A stretch of DNA of 64,000 nt from G963662905 sp965230045 (GCA_965230045.1 OZ245940.1:806001-870000), one strand, 5' to 3'. Shown: positions 28,470 to 37,531, numbered from the stretch's first letter. The notes: generated by a model from the letters alone, not told the origin. Numbers and translations: made by a program.

Positions 28470-30470
28470 ATGATGAAAAAGAATATTCTTATTGTATTTT
28501 GGCTGTTTTTAGCCATTTCAGGGAGCTTGTATGCCCAAACCGTATTTCTCGAAGACTTCAACGAAGGCTCAACTTTCCCGGAGGGGTGGGAGATTAATAT
28601 TTTTCCAGATGGCTGTAATCCTTATGCCTCAGAATATAAAATAGCTAATTCAAGTTGGTGCCTGGGAGGAGGGCAAGAGTTTAATTCCTTTTATTGGGGG
28701 AAGGCAGCATCTAAGTTTTTACCCTATAATAGGATAGAACTCATTTCACCTATATTGAACCTGGCGGCTTTCGAACAATTAAATTTTACCATTGATTTTT
28801 TCCGTCAGGAGTATGACAGAGTAGATGGGGCTTTACGTATCAGGCTCTATGTCCGGAATGACCAAATGGAAGATTGGACGGAGCTTTATTTTCATGATTA
28901 TTATTTTTGGGGGAATTTCTTCTTAAAGAGCAAACCATTTGTATGTTCATTGGATCCCGCTATATTTCAGGAAGAAGGTTTCCGTTTTATGCTTCTGATC
29001 GATTTAAATATAATCCCGATAAGTGAAAGCCTTTATTGGTTTAATATGGATAATATTAAAATAGAAGTCGCGCCTCAAACAGATTTAGCCTTGTTTGATC
29101 AATATCCAGATTTGCATATCCCTTCAGATAGCCTTTTCAGTCCTAAAGTCAGGCTTGTCAATAAGGGCATAGAAACAATGGGGGGGCAAGTTCGTTGTTC
29201 GATTTGGGAGCACAAAAGCAATGAGCTGGTGTATGAAGAAAGCGTGGATATTCCGGATATGGCACGTATGGATACCCTAAGTTTGGTGTTTCCGGCTTTT
29301 AATTTGCCCTATTTGAATCATTTATATCATTTGGATTTTGAACTGGATTGTGCAGGGGATGAAAACCCTGATAATAATCTGATCGGATTTGAGGTTGATA
29401 CCTATACTACAGCATTTCACAATTGGATAGGCCTGAATGTGTTTTATTCAAGAGAATACAGCCATGGTACAAATTTTTTGGGAAAAATTTACAACTTGCA
29501 CCGCGTTTTAGATACTTTGAACCTGGTAAAGCAAAGCTTGGCAAAGGTCTGCCCTGTCAATTATGTTTATGATGATGTAGCGGATTCTTTGGACTGCCAG
29601 ACGGCTGTTTCCTATATGCACGATCTTGGAATAACCTACGCCCCTACAACCCCGATCCGTCATTTAAACGGCTATATCCCTGACTTTAGCCTTTACCCCA
29701 GAAGGTTTTTCAGGGCTTTTAACAATAGATATAATTCTATGTTTAATTCCATACGCTCTCAATATAAACGACTTGCAGAATACCGTTCGCCATTCACATT
29801 AAGCATCTATGGCACCCATTACAACCTTGATTATGACCTGACAATCGAGCTCACTCCAAAAGCCCCGATCGTAAATGACCGCTTAAAATTGCGCACTGTA
29901 ATCACCCGATCCCATGTGCCGTCTAATGCCAATCCGGAAATACCAGACGACTACCGTGTAGAGTATTTCGATGATGTAGCCCAAATGGCCCTGCCCGATA
30001 CTAACGGCATTGCCTTTGCCATGGACGGATCAGAGACCAGTGCCATGCAATGGGAAATGTCATTCAGTTTAAAGGATTTCTGGGATCCGGAGCAGGTGAA
30101 GATCGTAACTTATGTGCAGGATACATTCACCTACGATATCCTGCAATGCCGCGCTGTGCCCTTGCAAAACCTTTGGGGCGTGGGCATGGAAGAAGAAGCG
30201 CAAACGCCTGCCGAAAGCGTCCTCATCAGCCCCAATCCGGCAAAAGACATGCTTTATGCGCAGGTCATGCTGGAAATGCCGGCCAATGTGGATTTCCGCC
30301 TCTTCGATATCAATGGCCGCGATCTGGGTATTCTCAAAAGAAGCTTCCTCGGTGCAGGAAACCACAAAGTGCAGATCAATGTACCGAAGCACATAAAAAC
30401 AGGCACCTACATCCTGCAAACCGAAACGGAGCGTGAAGTTTATTCGCAGAAACTGAATATTGTGCGCTAG
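28470..30470 (+). CDS. T9SS type A surface protein, function unknown
   Basis: A 666-residue protein with a signal peptide ending SLYAQ and then VFLEDFNEGSTFPEGWEIN, the start of the cleaved-adhesin/choice-of-anchor jelly-roll domain (about 25-200). A CARDB-like beta domain follows (DLALFDQYPDLHIPSDS...). A middle part around residues 320-440 is unfamiliar to me. The last 80 residues are a T9SS sorting domain (VLISPNPAKDMLYAQ ... GTYILQTETEREVYSQKLNI). It should be surface-exposed or released. It is divergent from the fibre gene across 220 bases and followed 100 bases later by frr, without an evident terminator. Confidence 0.75.
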   Translation: MMKKNILIVFWLFLAISGSLYAQTVFLEDFNEGSTFPEGWEINIFPDGCNPYASEYKIANSSWCLGGGQEFNSFYWGKAASKFLPYNRIELISPILNLAAFEQLNFTIDFFRQEYDRVDGALRIRLYVRNDQMEDWTELYFHDYYFWGNFFLKSKPFVCSLDPAIFQEEGFRFMLLIDLNIIPISESLYWFNMDNIKIEVAPQTDLALFDQYPDLHIPSDSLFSPKVRLVNKGIETMGGQVRCSIWEHKSNELVYEESVDIPDMARMDTLSLVFPAFNLPYLNHLYHLDFELDCAGDENPDNNLIGFEVDTYTTAFHNWIGLNVFYSREYSHGTNFLGKIYNLHRVLDTLNLVKQSLAKVCPVNYVYDDVADSLDCQTAVSYMHDLGITYAPTTPIRHLNGYIPDFSLYPRRFFRAFNNRYNSMFNSIRSQYKRLAEYRSPFTLSIYGTHYNLDYDLTIELTPKAPIVNDRLKLRTVITRSHVPSNANPEIPDDYRVEYFDDVAQMALPDTNGIAFAMDGSETSAMQWEMSFSLKDFWDPEQVKIVTYVQDTFTYDILQCRAVPLQNLWGVGMEEEAQTPAESVLISPNPAKDMLYAQVMLEMPANVDFRLFDINGRDLGILKRSFLGAGNHKVQINVPKHIKTGTYILQTETEREVYSQKLNIVR

Positions 30471-30569
30471 GATAGTTTTGGAATAAAAATGAAATAATTC
30501 TTTGTTCTGCTTCACTTCTCAAAAAATATTATTTTTGCAGTGCCTCTTTAACAAGCAAATTGAGATATT

Positions 30570-31133
30570 ATGACAGAAGAAATAGAATTTTGCCTCGACT
30601 CTGCCCGTGAAAGCATGAATGATTCGGTGGAACACTTAGAGCGGGAATTTCAAAAAATCAGGGCCGGAAAATCAAGCCCTGCCATGCTCGATGGTGTAAA
30701 AGTTGATTATTATGGCAGCATCAGCCCCATTTCGCAGGTGGCCAATGTTACTACTCCCGATCCGCGTCAGATCATTGTTCAGGCATGGGACAAATCTATG
30801 CTGCCCGTTATCGAAAAAGCTATTTTGGCAGCCAACCTGGGCTTCAACCCGCAAAATAATGGTGAAATCCTCCGTATTGTGGTGCCCCCGCTTACAGAGC
30901 AGCGCCGTAAAGAGCTGGTGAAAATGGCCAAAACAGAAGCAGAAAATTGTAAGGTAAGTATCCGTAATGCCCGCCGTGCGGCCAATGATGAAGCCAAACA
31001 GCTGAAAAAAGACGGTACTCCTGAAGATATGGTGAAAAAATTAGAAGATGATATCCAGAAAATCACCGACGATTCCATCAAAAAAGTGGACGCAATTTTT
31101 GCCGACAAAGAAAAAGACATCCTGACGGTTTAA
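30570..31133 (+). CDS. frr: Ribosome recycling factor
   Basis: A 187-residue protein of normal family length, with REFQKIRAGKSSPAMLDGV at the start and EAKQLKKDGTPEDMVKKLEDDIQKITDDSIKKVD at the end, both diagnostic. Together with EF-G it splits post-termination ribosomes. A -7 box TATTTTTG at 30530-30537 and a terminator directly downstream make it a single-gene unit here; the usual partner pyrH is not adjacent. Confidence 0.97.
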   Translation: MTEEIEFCLDSARESMNDSVEHLEREFQKIRAGKSSPAMLDGVKVDYYGSISPISQVANVTTPDPRQIIVQAWDKSMLPVIEKAILAANLGFNPQNNGEILRIVVPPLTEQRRKELVKMAKTEAENCKVSIRNARRAANDEAKQLKKDGTPEDMVKKLEDDIQKITDDSIKKVDAIFADKEKDILTV

Positions 31134-31150
31134 TTCGGGATTTCATTTAT

Positions 31151-31187
31151 AAAAAAACCAGGCAGCTTTTGTTGTCTGGTTTTTTTG
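31151..31187 (+). terminator. Intrinsic terminator of frr
   Basis: AACCAGGCAGC pairs with GTTGTCTGGTT (one G-T step) around a TTTT loop and is followed by a run of seven T. It starts 18 bases after the frr stop. Confidence 0.85.
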
Positions 31188-31262
31188 TTTCCGGATGTGA
31201 ATCCATTGCTTTTATACAGGTCGTCCGATAATGCGTAAATTTGCTTCGAGAAAGAAAATAAG

Positions 31263-31727
31263 ATGGCAGATTATCAGGTTCAGAATATCAAAGTGCCCCG
31301 CTTCAATGAAGCCAATGGGTTTTATACGACGGCGAAGCGCTCGGAAATGATGTCGAAGATCCGCTCAAAGGAAACCAAACCCGAAGTGGCTTTTCGTAAG
31401 ATGCTTTGGCATAATGGGATCCGCTACCGAAAGAATGTGAAAAAACTTCCCGGTTCCCCGGATATTGTTCTGGGAAGGCATAAGCTTATTGTTTTTATTG
31501 ATGGTGAGTTCTGGCATGGGTTTCATTGGGAACAGAAAAAGGACAAGATCAAATCAAACCGTGCTTTTTGGATTCCAAAAATTGAAAGGAATATGCAGCG
31601 CGACAGGCAAAACAATAAAAAGTTGAAAGAAATGGGCTATACTGTTTTGCGGTTTTGGGCCAATGATATCAAAAAACATCCTGATATATGCTTGCAGCAG
31701 GTTTTGGATTTTGTTGGTACTGCATGA
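31263..31727 (+). CDS. vsr: Very short patch repair (Vsr)-type endonuclease
   Basis: A 154-residue protein with the Vsr order of motifs: RSEMMSKIRSKETKPEVAFRK, catalytic-Asp segment GSPDIVLGRHKLIVFIDGEF, then WHGFHWEQ and FWIPKIERNMQRDRQNNKKL. Vsr nicks DNA next to T:G mismatches that arise by deamination of 5-methylcytosine and is normally encoded beside a cytosine methyltransferase. None is in this window. The zinc-binding cysteines of E. coli Vsr have no counterpart in the segment after FWHG. A -7-like TAAATTTG lies at 31236-31243. Biological specificity is unproven. Confidence 0.82.
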   Translation: MADYQVQNIKVPRFNEANGFYTTAKRSEMMSKIRSKETKPEVAFRKMLWHNGIRYRKNVKKLPGSPDIVLGRHKLIVFIDGEFWHGFHWEQKKDKIKSNRAFWIPKIERNMQRDRQNNKKLKEMGYTVLRFWANDIKKHPDICLQQVLDFVGTA

Positions 31728-31815
31728 TTTTAAACCCTATCCTGCCGACGGGCCGTTTTACAGGAGGGGATTTTATTTGACAAGCCTATATAAATATCAC
31801 GTTTCTGGCCAGAAA

Positions 31816-32328
31816 CTATTGTTTTTCCCGGTTTTTCGATTTGATATCCTGTAGCTTCCATCCACAACTTTCCGAAAGAAATTTTGCGCTTTCAATAGCC
31901 TGTTGTTGGTTTTTCGCCCTAAAAATCAGCTTGCGGTCGCGCAGATTGTTGCCAAAAATATAAACCTCATGACGCTCATTTTTCAGGATGTTTTTCCGGT
32001 TCGACTGGCTGTAAATGCCTTCCTCCACAGTATAGCTGAAAGCGCCGATGTTTTGAAAAGCATCAATGCGCTGCCAGGACCCGATTTTAATCAAACCAAA
32101 TATTTTGGTGAATTCGCGGAATTTTCCCTCGGCAGGATGAATGTCTGTTCCTTGCTTGCTTAAAGCAGTGAATAAACCGGCAATAATCAAAATAATGCCC
32201 AAAATCACCGAAGCACTACTGCCATAAATGATGGCGTAGGTTCCGGCAGCAATAAATGTCCAGCCTGCCAAAATGATCCCGGTTTGAAAAACCATGCCGC
32301 AAGGGTAGGTGATTTTTTTGTTGTCCAT
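31816..32328 (-). CDS. Conserved-looking membrane protein of unknown function
   Basis: A 170-residue protein with two adjacent hydrophobic segments (about residues 13-35 and 38-57) and a cytoplasmic or periplasmic tail of about 110 residues that alternates charged and hydrophobic residues like a small PH-type beta domain. I do not recognise a family. It is convergent with vsr (88 bases apart) and has its own upstream gap. That gap (32329-32499) carries a short TTCGGCTCCGCTCGAG fragment related to the dispersed GGTCCCTGAGC repeat. Confidence 0.6.
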   Translation of the reverse strand: MDNKKITYPCGMVFQTGIILAGWTFIAAGTYAIIYGSSASVILGIILIIAGLFTALSKQGTDIHPAEGKFREFTKIFGLIKIGSWQRIDAFQNIGAFSYTVEEGIYSQSNRKNILKNERHEVYIFGNNLRDRKLIFRAKNQQQAIESAKFLSESCGWKLQDIKSKNREKQ

Positions 32329-32499
32329 AATATTTTTGCTTTGAAGGTTTTGCTAAGCTTTGGTGATGTTTCGCCCGGCTTTATAAATAACAAGGTTGAC
32401 TATCAATTGGTTTTATTGATTCTGAGCATTTCAAGGTTCGGCCATTCGGCTCCGCTCGAGGGTTTTGGTTTATGAATCATCCAACTGCCTTGAGTGGCA

Positions 32500-33753
32500 T
32501 TATGGATGGAAACGAACTAACTCAATCATCAGTCGCCCTAATTCCCAAAAAGCTGTCATGGGAAGATGCTCCGGGCGGTCGTAAATATTGTGGTATTCCA
32601 TAAATTCCGGGCCACGGGTGTATATAAAGACCGCGGGCACGCCTTTTTTTGAAAACGGGCAATGATCGCTATTGCAGCTCACGCCACGGGGCTTTACTTC
32701 GGCCAGCAGCGAATGTTCTTCGTTGAGCTCGGACAGTTTGTCAAAAAGAGGTTCGGTGGCTCCGTTTACCACAGTTATTCCTTCACTGCCTGTTCCAACC
32801 ATATCAAGGTTGATGAGGTAACGGATTTTTTCCAGGGGGAAAATTGGATTTTCGGCCATAAACGTACTGCCCATCAATCCGGATTCTTCGCCGCTGAACA
32901 AAAAGAAAGCCACCGGACAGTCGGGCTGGTTTTCGTGCTGTGCGAAATATTTGGCCAGCATCATCACCATAACGGTTCCGCTTCCGTTGTCGTTGGCTCC
33001 ATTAAATATTACGCCATTGCCCATTTCGCCGAGATGATCGTAATGTGCCGTAAAAACAATCATGGAATCGCAATCGCTTTTTCCGGGCACAAAAGCGGCC
33101 AGGTTACGCGATTTGTATTCGGGCATGAATTTGTTGCTCAGATTTAGCTCAATGCTTTTCGTATCGGGTGCAATGGCATTATGTGTGAGTTTGATGGTCA
33201 CAAAATTATTCAGCTCGTGTCCGTTGGAAACACTCCAAATGAGCCTTTTGCCTTCTTTGGCGCAGTACAGGATGATTTTTGCACCGAGAAGATTTGTTGC
33301 CTGCATGTCCTTATGCCAGTGGTCGATGAGCAGTGCTTTATTGCTAAGGTCTGTGTTTTTTAATTTTTTAAAAGCATCTGAATCCGGAATCGAGTCGTTT
33401 AGCAAGGCTACAACTTCAAATTTTCCCTGAAGTCCGGGCGATGAAAGCGAAACCATAAAATCCTTCCCGGCAATAAGGTCTTTCCCATCGGCTTTCAGAA
33501 TTATCGAATCTGTAAAACTGTTGATTGGGAAGAAATATTCCTGCATAAAATCCCCGGTGAAGGTTTGCAATCCCATTTTGCGGAATTCCTGTATGATGTG
33601 GCGGGCGGCTTTTAATTCGCCCTGGTTTGTGTATCCGCGGCCGTGCATTTCATCTGCGGCCAGAATGTTGATTTGCTTGCGTGCCCAGGTAGTGTCCTGA
33701 GCATTCATGAGGCCAAAAAAGCCAAAAATCAAAATAAGTGATAAATAGAAACG
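32500..33753 (-). CDS. M28 family zinc aminopeptidase, exported
   Basis: The start is taken at the ATG at 33753, which yields a signal peptide (MRFYLSLILIFGFFGLMNAQ); upstream codons lack one. About 417 residues. The co-catalytic zinc ligands and general base are present: FTAHYDHLG, NGANDNGSG, LFSGEESGLMGS, INLDMVG and SDHCPFSKKGVPAVFI. An insertion of PA-like sequence lies between the N-terminal helix and the catalytic part. It should hydrolyse peptides in the periplasm or on the surface. It begins 13 bases after the upstream hypothetical gene's stop, so the two are probably cotranscribed. Confidence 0.9.
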   Translation of the reverse strand, partial: RFYLSLILIFGFFGLMNAQDTTWARKQINILAADEMHGRGYTNQGELKAARHIIQEFRKMGLQTFTGDFMQEYFFPINSFTDSIILKADGKDLIAGKDFMVSLSSPGLQGKFEVVALLNDSIPDSDAFKKLKNTDLSNKALLIDHWHKDMQATNLLGAKIILYCAKEGKRLIWSVSNGHELNNFVTIKLTHNAIAPDTKSIELNLSNKFMPEYKSRNLAAFVPGKSDCDSMIVFTAHYDHLGEMGNGVIFNGANDNGSGTVMVMMLAKYFAQHENQPDCPVAFFLFSGEESGLMGSTFMAENPIFPLEKIRYLINLDMVGTGSEGITVVNGATEPLFDKLSELNEEHSLLAEVKPRGVSCNSDHCPFSKKGVPAVFIYTRGPEFMEYHNIYDRPEHLPMTAFWELGRLMIELVRFHP

Positions 33754-33766
33754 CATAGTTTGTGGT

Positions 33767-34687
33767 TTATAAAAATCGCCGTTCAACAAAATCAATTAAT
33801 TTCAAATAGGAGTCTTTATCGTCATCCCATTTTTTGACGTTTTTCATGGCATCGAAAATCTCCCAGGCTTTTTCGTCATCAACCGCCAGGTTCAGCTCTT
33901 CGATGAAAGCATTGTATTCATTGCTGTTTCCTTCAAACAAATCTTTGATAAACAGAAATTTATCATTCAGTCCAATGGCTTTTTTGATGTCGGTGACGGG
34001 CTTCCGCTGCAATTGGTTGAACAGGCTTTTGTCTTTTTGTTCCACATCCATTTTTTCATGCAAAGAAGGCTTGCCCGATGTTTTTAATTTATCTGCCAGT
34101 GTCATGGGCTGATCGTCAAAGAGGTTGCCCGAAGCTTCTTCCTGCCTGCGTTTGGCTTTGCGTGCCGCTTTGGCTTCCTTGTTTTCGTCTTTCGGCTCCT
34201 CAGCTTTTGCCTGAGGTTTCAGTTTATCGGTCGGTTCTTGTGGGGTTTCCTCTTTCACCGGACTTTTTATTTCTTCTGCCGGATTTTCCGTTTTGGGTTC
34301 TGCCGCTGGAGGCAACACCGGCTCCGGTTTTTTAATTTCCGCTTTTACTTCCTTTGGCTTCGGGCTTTCTTCTATGGGTTCAGGAGCTTTCTTTTCAATT
34401 TTAGGTTCTTCTTTTGGCGCTGGCGCTTCCGGAGGTTTGGGTGTGGCAGGAATATCTTCTTTTGGTGCGGTGACAAGGATTTCTTCCGGGTTTGGTGTCT
34501 CGTCAAAAGCCCGGTTATTGAGCTTGTCTATTTTATGATAATAGTCGTACATCCGGCGGATGTTTGCCTTAATCAGATCAATTTCAATCTGTGGCGTATG
34601 AAAATCGTAGTCCTTGATTATCTCATGCTGCTCCTGTATAACTTGCAGCAAATCATCAATTTCGCTAAAAAAAAACTTTTTGTCCAT
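33767..34687 (-). CDS. Hypothetical protein with Pro/Glu/Lys-rich linker
   Basis: The start at 34687 (MDKKFFFSEIDDLLQVIQEQ) is preferred over the frame extension to 34945, which overlaps tdk and its promoter. About 306 residues in three parts: an N-terminal helical region (1-65), a low-complexity linker of Pro, Glu, Lys and Ala (about 80-180), and a C-terminal helical domain (LADKLKTSGKPSLHEKMDVE ... FVERRFL). This layout recurs in Bacteroidota genomes without an assigned function. No signal peptide, so probably cytoplasmic. It is divergent from tdk and cotranscribed with the M28 peptidase gene. Confidence 0.75.
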   Translation of the reverse strand: MDKKFFFSEIDDLLQVIQEQHEIIKDYDFHTPQIEIDLIKANIRRMYDYYHKIDKLNNRAFDETPNPEEILVTAPKEDIPATPKPPEAPAPKEEPKIEKKAPEPIEESPKPKEVKAEIKKPEPVLPPAAEPKTENPAEEIKSPVKEETPQEPTDKLKPQAKAEEPKDENKEAKAARKAKRRQEEASGNLFDDQPMTLADKLKTSGKPSLHEKMDVEQKDKSLFNQLQRKPVTDIKKAIGLNDKFLFIKDLFEGNSNEYNAFIEELNLAVDDEKAWEIFDAMKNVKKWDDDKDSYLKLIDFVERRFL

Positions 34688-34790
34688 GATTATATAACCG
34701 AATTGTTCGTTAAAACCTTTTTGAATGCTTAAATTTGTCCGCTTATAGAGAGCGTAAAGGTAAAAAGAATTAGGCCAGCACCAAAAGCAA

Positions 34791-35372
34791 ATGTTTTTAG
34801 AGAGCAACAGAAATAAGAATGATCGTAGTGGCTGGATTGAAGTAATCTGCGGCAGTATGTTTTCGGGAAAAACTGAGGAACTGATCCGCAGGCTGAACCG
34901 GGCCCGAATTGCCAAACAGAAAGTGGAGATTTTCAAGCCGTCCATTGATACCCGTTACAGCGATGAGGATGTGGTTTCGCATAATGAAAATGCGATTAAA
35001 TCTACTCCGGTGCAAAGCTCGGGCGAGATATTGTTCTATACAAACGAAGCGGAAGTAATCGGGATTGATGAAGCACAGTTTTTTGACGATCAACTCCCGA
35101 ATGTCTGCAATCAACTGGCCAGTCAGGGTGTGCGCGTAATTGTTGCAGGGCTGGATATGGACTTTTTGGGGAAGCCGTTTGGCCCGATTCCCAATTTGCT
35201 GGCTATTGCCGAATACGTCACGAAAGTCCATGCCATTTGTATGCAGTGCGGCAATCTGGCGCAGTTTTCCCATAGGATGGTTCAGGGCGATAAGCAGGTT
35301 TTGCTCGGAGAAACCGAAAGCTATCAGCCGCTTTGCCGGACTTGTTACAATAAACTGAAAACCAATAAGTAA
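34791..35372 (+). CDS. tdk: Thymidine kinase
   Basis: A 193-residue type II thymidine kinase. P-loop GSMFSGKTEELIRRL near residue 22, DEAQFFDD (Walker B, catalytic Glu), lasso-region GLDMDFLGKPFGPI, and a structural zinc site formed by CMQCG and CRTCY. It phosphorylates thymidine in nucleotide salvage in the cytoplasm. A -7-like TAAATTTG is at 34730-34737. It is followed 33 bases later by the cyclophilin gene. Confidence 0.96.
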   Translation: MFLESNRNKNDRSGWIEVICGSMFSGKTEELIRRLNRARIAKQKVEIFKPSIDTRYSDEDVVSHNENAIKSTPVQSSGEILFYTNEAEVIGIDEAQFFDDQLPNVCNQLASQGVRVIVAGLDMDFLGKPFGPIPNLLAIAEYVTKVHAICMQCGNLAQFSHRMVQGDKQVLLGETESYQPLCRTCYNKLKTNK

Positions 35373-35405
35373 ATAACAGATTTTAAACCATTTATATTTA
35401 TTTTC

Positions 35406-36209
35406 ATGAAACAAAAAATTAGTGTTATTGCTATTCTTCTCGCAGCTTTTCTTACAAGCTGTACGCAAAGCCAGGAAAACCGTACCCGTTTTGTAATCCA
35501 TACCGATTATGGCGATATCGAAGGTGTCCTTTATGATGAAACACCCGGTCACCGCGATAATTTCATCAAACTGGTTGATTCTGGTTGGTACGAAGGCAGC
35601 CCTTTCCATCGTGTTATCAAACAGTTTATGATTCAGGGCGGTGGCAATGCCGATGGTACTCCTGATGTAGGTTATACCATTCCTGCCGAAATCAAGCCGG
35701 GACTTATCCATAAAAAAGGTGCGCTTGCAGCAGCTCGTATGGGCGATCAGGTCAATCCGGAGAAAAATTCTTCAGGATGCCAGTTTTATATTGTTCAAGG
35801 CCGTGTTTTTGATACCGCACAATTGAAGCAAATGGAAGGCCAGATGGCAGATCAGGAAAAAATGATGATCGGCCGCGAGATTTTTAACCGTCCCGAAAAT
35901 GAAGAAATGCGCAACCTGATCCGTAAATACCAAATGGAACAGAAAATGGACAGCCTGCAAATGGTTGTTGCGCAAATCGACAGCATGGTGCTGATTGAAA
36001 TGGAAGGAAAACCTGCATTCAAATATACAGATGAGCAAATCGAAGCTTATTCGACCATTGGCGGTACGCCACATCTCGACAATAACTACACTGTTTTTGG
36101 TGAGGTTACCAAAGGTTTGGATGTCGTGGATAAAATTGCTGCTGTTGAAACCGGCGCGGGCGACAAACCCAAAGAGGATGTAACAATGACGATCGAAATT
36201 ATTCGATAA
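35406..36209 (+). CDS. Cyclophilin-type peptidyl-prolyl isomerase lipoprotein
   Basis: A 267-residue lipoprotein with lipobox FLTSC at residues 15-19. The cyclophilin fold is recognised by FHRVIKQFMIQGGG, NSSGCQFYIVQ and NNYTVFGEVTKGLDVVDKI. Between FYIVQ and GGTPHLDNNYT there is an insertion of roughly 70 residues, charged and helical (QMEGQMADQEKMM ... QIEAYSTI), absent from short cyclophilins. It should catalyse proline isomerisation during folding of envelope proteins. It probably shares a transcript with tdk. Confidence 0.9.
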   Translation: MKQKISVIAILLAAFLTSCTQSQENRTRFVIHTDYGDIEGVLYDETPGHRDNFIKLVDSGWYEGSPFHRVIKQFMIQGGGNADGTPDVGYTIPAEIKPGLIHKKGALAAARMGDQVNPEKNSSGCQFYIVQGRVFDTAQLKQMEGQMADQEKMMIGREIFNRPENEEMRNLIRKYQMEQKMDSLQMVVAQIDSMVLIEMEGKPAFKYTDEQIEAYSTIGGTPHLDNNYTVFGEVTKGLDVVDKIAAVETGAGDKPKEDVTMTIEIIR

Positions 36210-36224
36210 AACCGAACTTATACC

Positions 36225-36287
36225 TATTTTTGCAGCCGAAAGGCTAAACAGCATCTCCAATGTTTTGCGCTTTGGGATGCTGTTTTT
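36225..36287 (+). promoter_or_regulatory. pheS leader: -7 box followed by a terminator-like hairpin
   Basis: TATTTTTG at 36225-36232 is a candidate -7 box. Downstream, AAACAGCATC (36246-36255) pairs with GATGCTGTTT (36276-36285) around a 20-nt loop and is followed by more T. The hairpin may simply end the cyclophilin transcript, or may attenuate a pheS transcript starting just before it. The sequence alone does not decide. Confidence 0.45.
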
Positions 36288-36337
36288 GATTGAGAATGTT
36301 TTTCCGGGCATGCCCGAAAAACGAAAAAGAATAAGTG

Positions 36338-37363
36338 ATGAAGAATAAAATCGGACACCTCTTCGAGGAAATCAAGGCGTTTAAAGCTGAGCATGATAAT
36401 GATATAGAGAATTTCAGGCTAAAATACCTGAGTCGGAAAGGCGCTATTCAGGGGCTTTTTGCCGATTTCAAAAATGTGGCCAATGAAGAAAAGAGGGAAA
36501 TGGGCCAAAAGCTCAATGAGCTAAAAAAACATGCTCAGGAGCATTTTGACAGATTGCAGAACGAAATGAAATCGCAATCCGCGAAAGAGCAAAAAGTGCA
36601 GGATCCCAGCCTGCCGGTTGATTTCAGTCCTGCCGGAGGTCGGCATCCGCTGTCTATCGTGCGCAAAGAAATCGTGGATATTTTTGCCCGAATTGGCTTT
36701 AGCGTGGCCGAAGGGCCTGAAATTGAAGACGACTGGCATAATTTCTCGGCTCTTAATTTTCCGCCCGAACATCCTGCCCGCGATATGCAGGATACCTTTT
36801 TTATTGAAAAAGATCCGGATCTGGCGCTTCGCACACATACCAGCTCGGTGCAGGTGCGCGCTATGGAAAACAGCCAGCCACCGCTGCGCATGATTTTCCC
36901 GGGAAGGGTTTTTCGTAATGAAGCCATATCAGCACGTGCACATTGTATCTTCCATCAGGTCGAAGGCCTTTATATCGACGAAAATGTTTCTTTTGCTGAC
37001 CTAAAGCAAACGCTTATGTATTTTGCTAAAGAGCTTTTTGATGAAAATACCAAAATCCGCCTGCGCCCCAGCTATTTCCCATTTACCGAACCCAGTGCCG
37101 AAATGGACATCAGCTGTAATATCTGCGGCGGAAAAGGTTGTAACATCTGTAAATACACAGGCTGGGTAGAAATCCTCGGCTGTGGTATGGTTGATCCAAA
37201 CGTCCTGAAAAACTGCGGTATCGATCCTGAAAAGTACAGCGGTTTTGCTTTTGGAATGGGCATCGAGCGTATCACTATGCTGAAATATCAGATTAATGAC
37301 CTGCGCCTGTTCTTTGAAAATGATATTCGTTTCCTGGAGCAGTTTGAGAAATCTGCTTTATAG
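36338..37363 (+). CDS. pheS: Phenylalanyl-tRNA synthetase alpha subunit
   Basis: The ATG at 36338 is preferred to the GTG one codon earlier. About 341 residues. Class II motifs are present: motif 2 FPGRVFRNEAISARAHCIFH and motif 3 GFAFGMGIERITMLKY. The N-terminal coiled-coil tRNA-binding arm is at residues 1-90, and a CNICGGKGCNIC segment is typical of this subunit in Bacteroidota. It charges tRNA-Phe together with PheT, whose gene is not adjacent. A terminator follows. Confidence 0.97.
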   Translation: MKNKIGHLFEEIKAFKAEHDNDIENFRLKYLSRKGAIQGLFADFKNVANEEKREMGQKLNELKKHAQEHFDRLQNEMKSQSAKEQKVQDPSLPVDFSPAGGRHPLSIVRKEIVDIFARIGFSVAEGPEIEDDWHNFSALNFPPEHPARDMQDTFFIEKDPDLALRTHTSSVQVRAMENSQPPLRMIFPGRVFRNEAISARAHCIFHQVEGLYIDENVSFADLKQTLMYFAKELFDENTKIRLRPSYFPFTEPSAEMDISCNICGGKGCNICKYTGWVEILGCGMVDPNVLKNCGIDPEKYSGFAFGMGIERITMLKYQINDLRLFFENDIRFLEQFEKSAL

Positions 37364-37413
37364 ATAAACTCAACTTTTTTATAGTTCTAAAACTTTGGAA
37401 GAGCTTATTATTT

Positions 37414-37447
37414 AAAAGCCCCGATCTTTTAGGTTGGGGCTTTTTTT
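37414..37447 (+). terminator. Intrinsic terminator of pheS
   Basis: AAAGCCCCGATC pairs with GGTTGGGGCTTT and is followed by a run of T, about 50 bases after the pheS stop. Confidence 0.88.
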
Positions 37448-37497
37448 ATTTATAAATCAGTCTTTTAGGGACTTTTTATCTGTGTTAACTAAAAAAA

Positions 37498-37531
37498 TAG
37501 TTGTACAACTAAAATATTAGTTATAGTTTTG
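37498..37531 (+). promoter_or_regulatory. Promoter with BlaI-type operator palindrome
   Basis: TAGTTGTACAACTA (37498-37511) is a perfect 14-bp palindrome with the TACA/TGTA-like centre typical of BlaI/MecI operators. TTG within it and TAGTTTTG at 37524-37531, 20 bases further, form a Bacteroidota promoter, so a bound repressor would cover the -33 element. Half-sites AACTA (37487-37491) and TTAGTTA (about 37517-37523) flank it. The most likely ligand is the product of the first gene downstream (autorepression). Confidence 0.65.

Noticed and set aside
33767..34945. Long form of the Pro/Glu-rich hypothetical protein
   Set aside because: The extension would run through the tdk promoter and start, and has no recognisable content.
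34797..35711. 304-codon open frame on the minus strand
   Set aside because: It lies antisense to tdk and the cyclophilin gene, both firmly identified, and its translation shows no family features.
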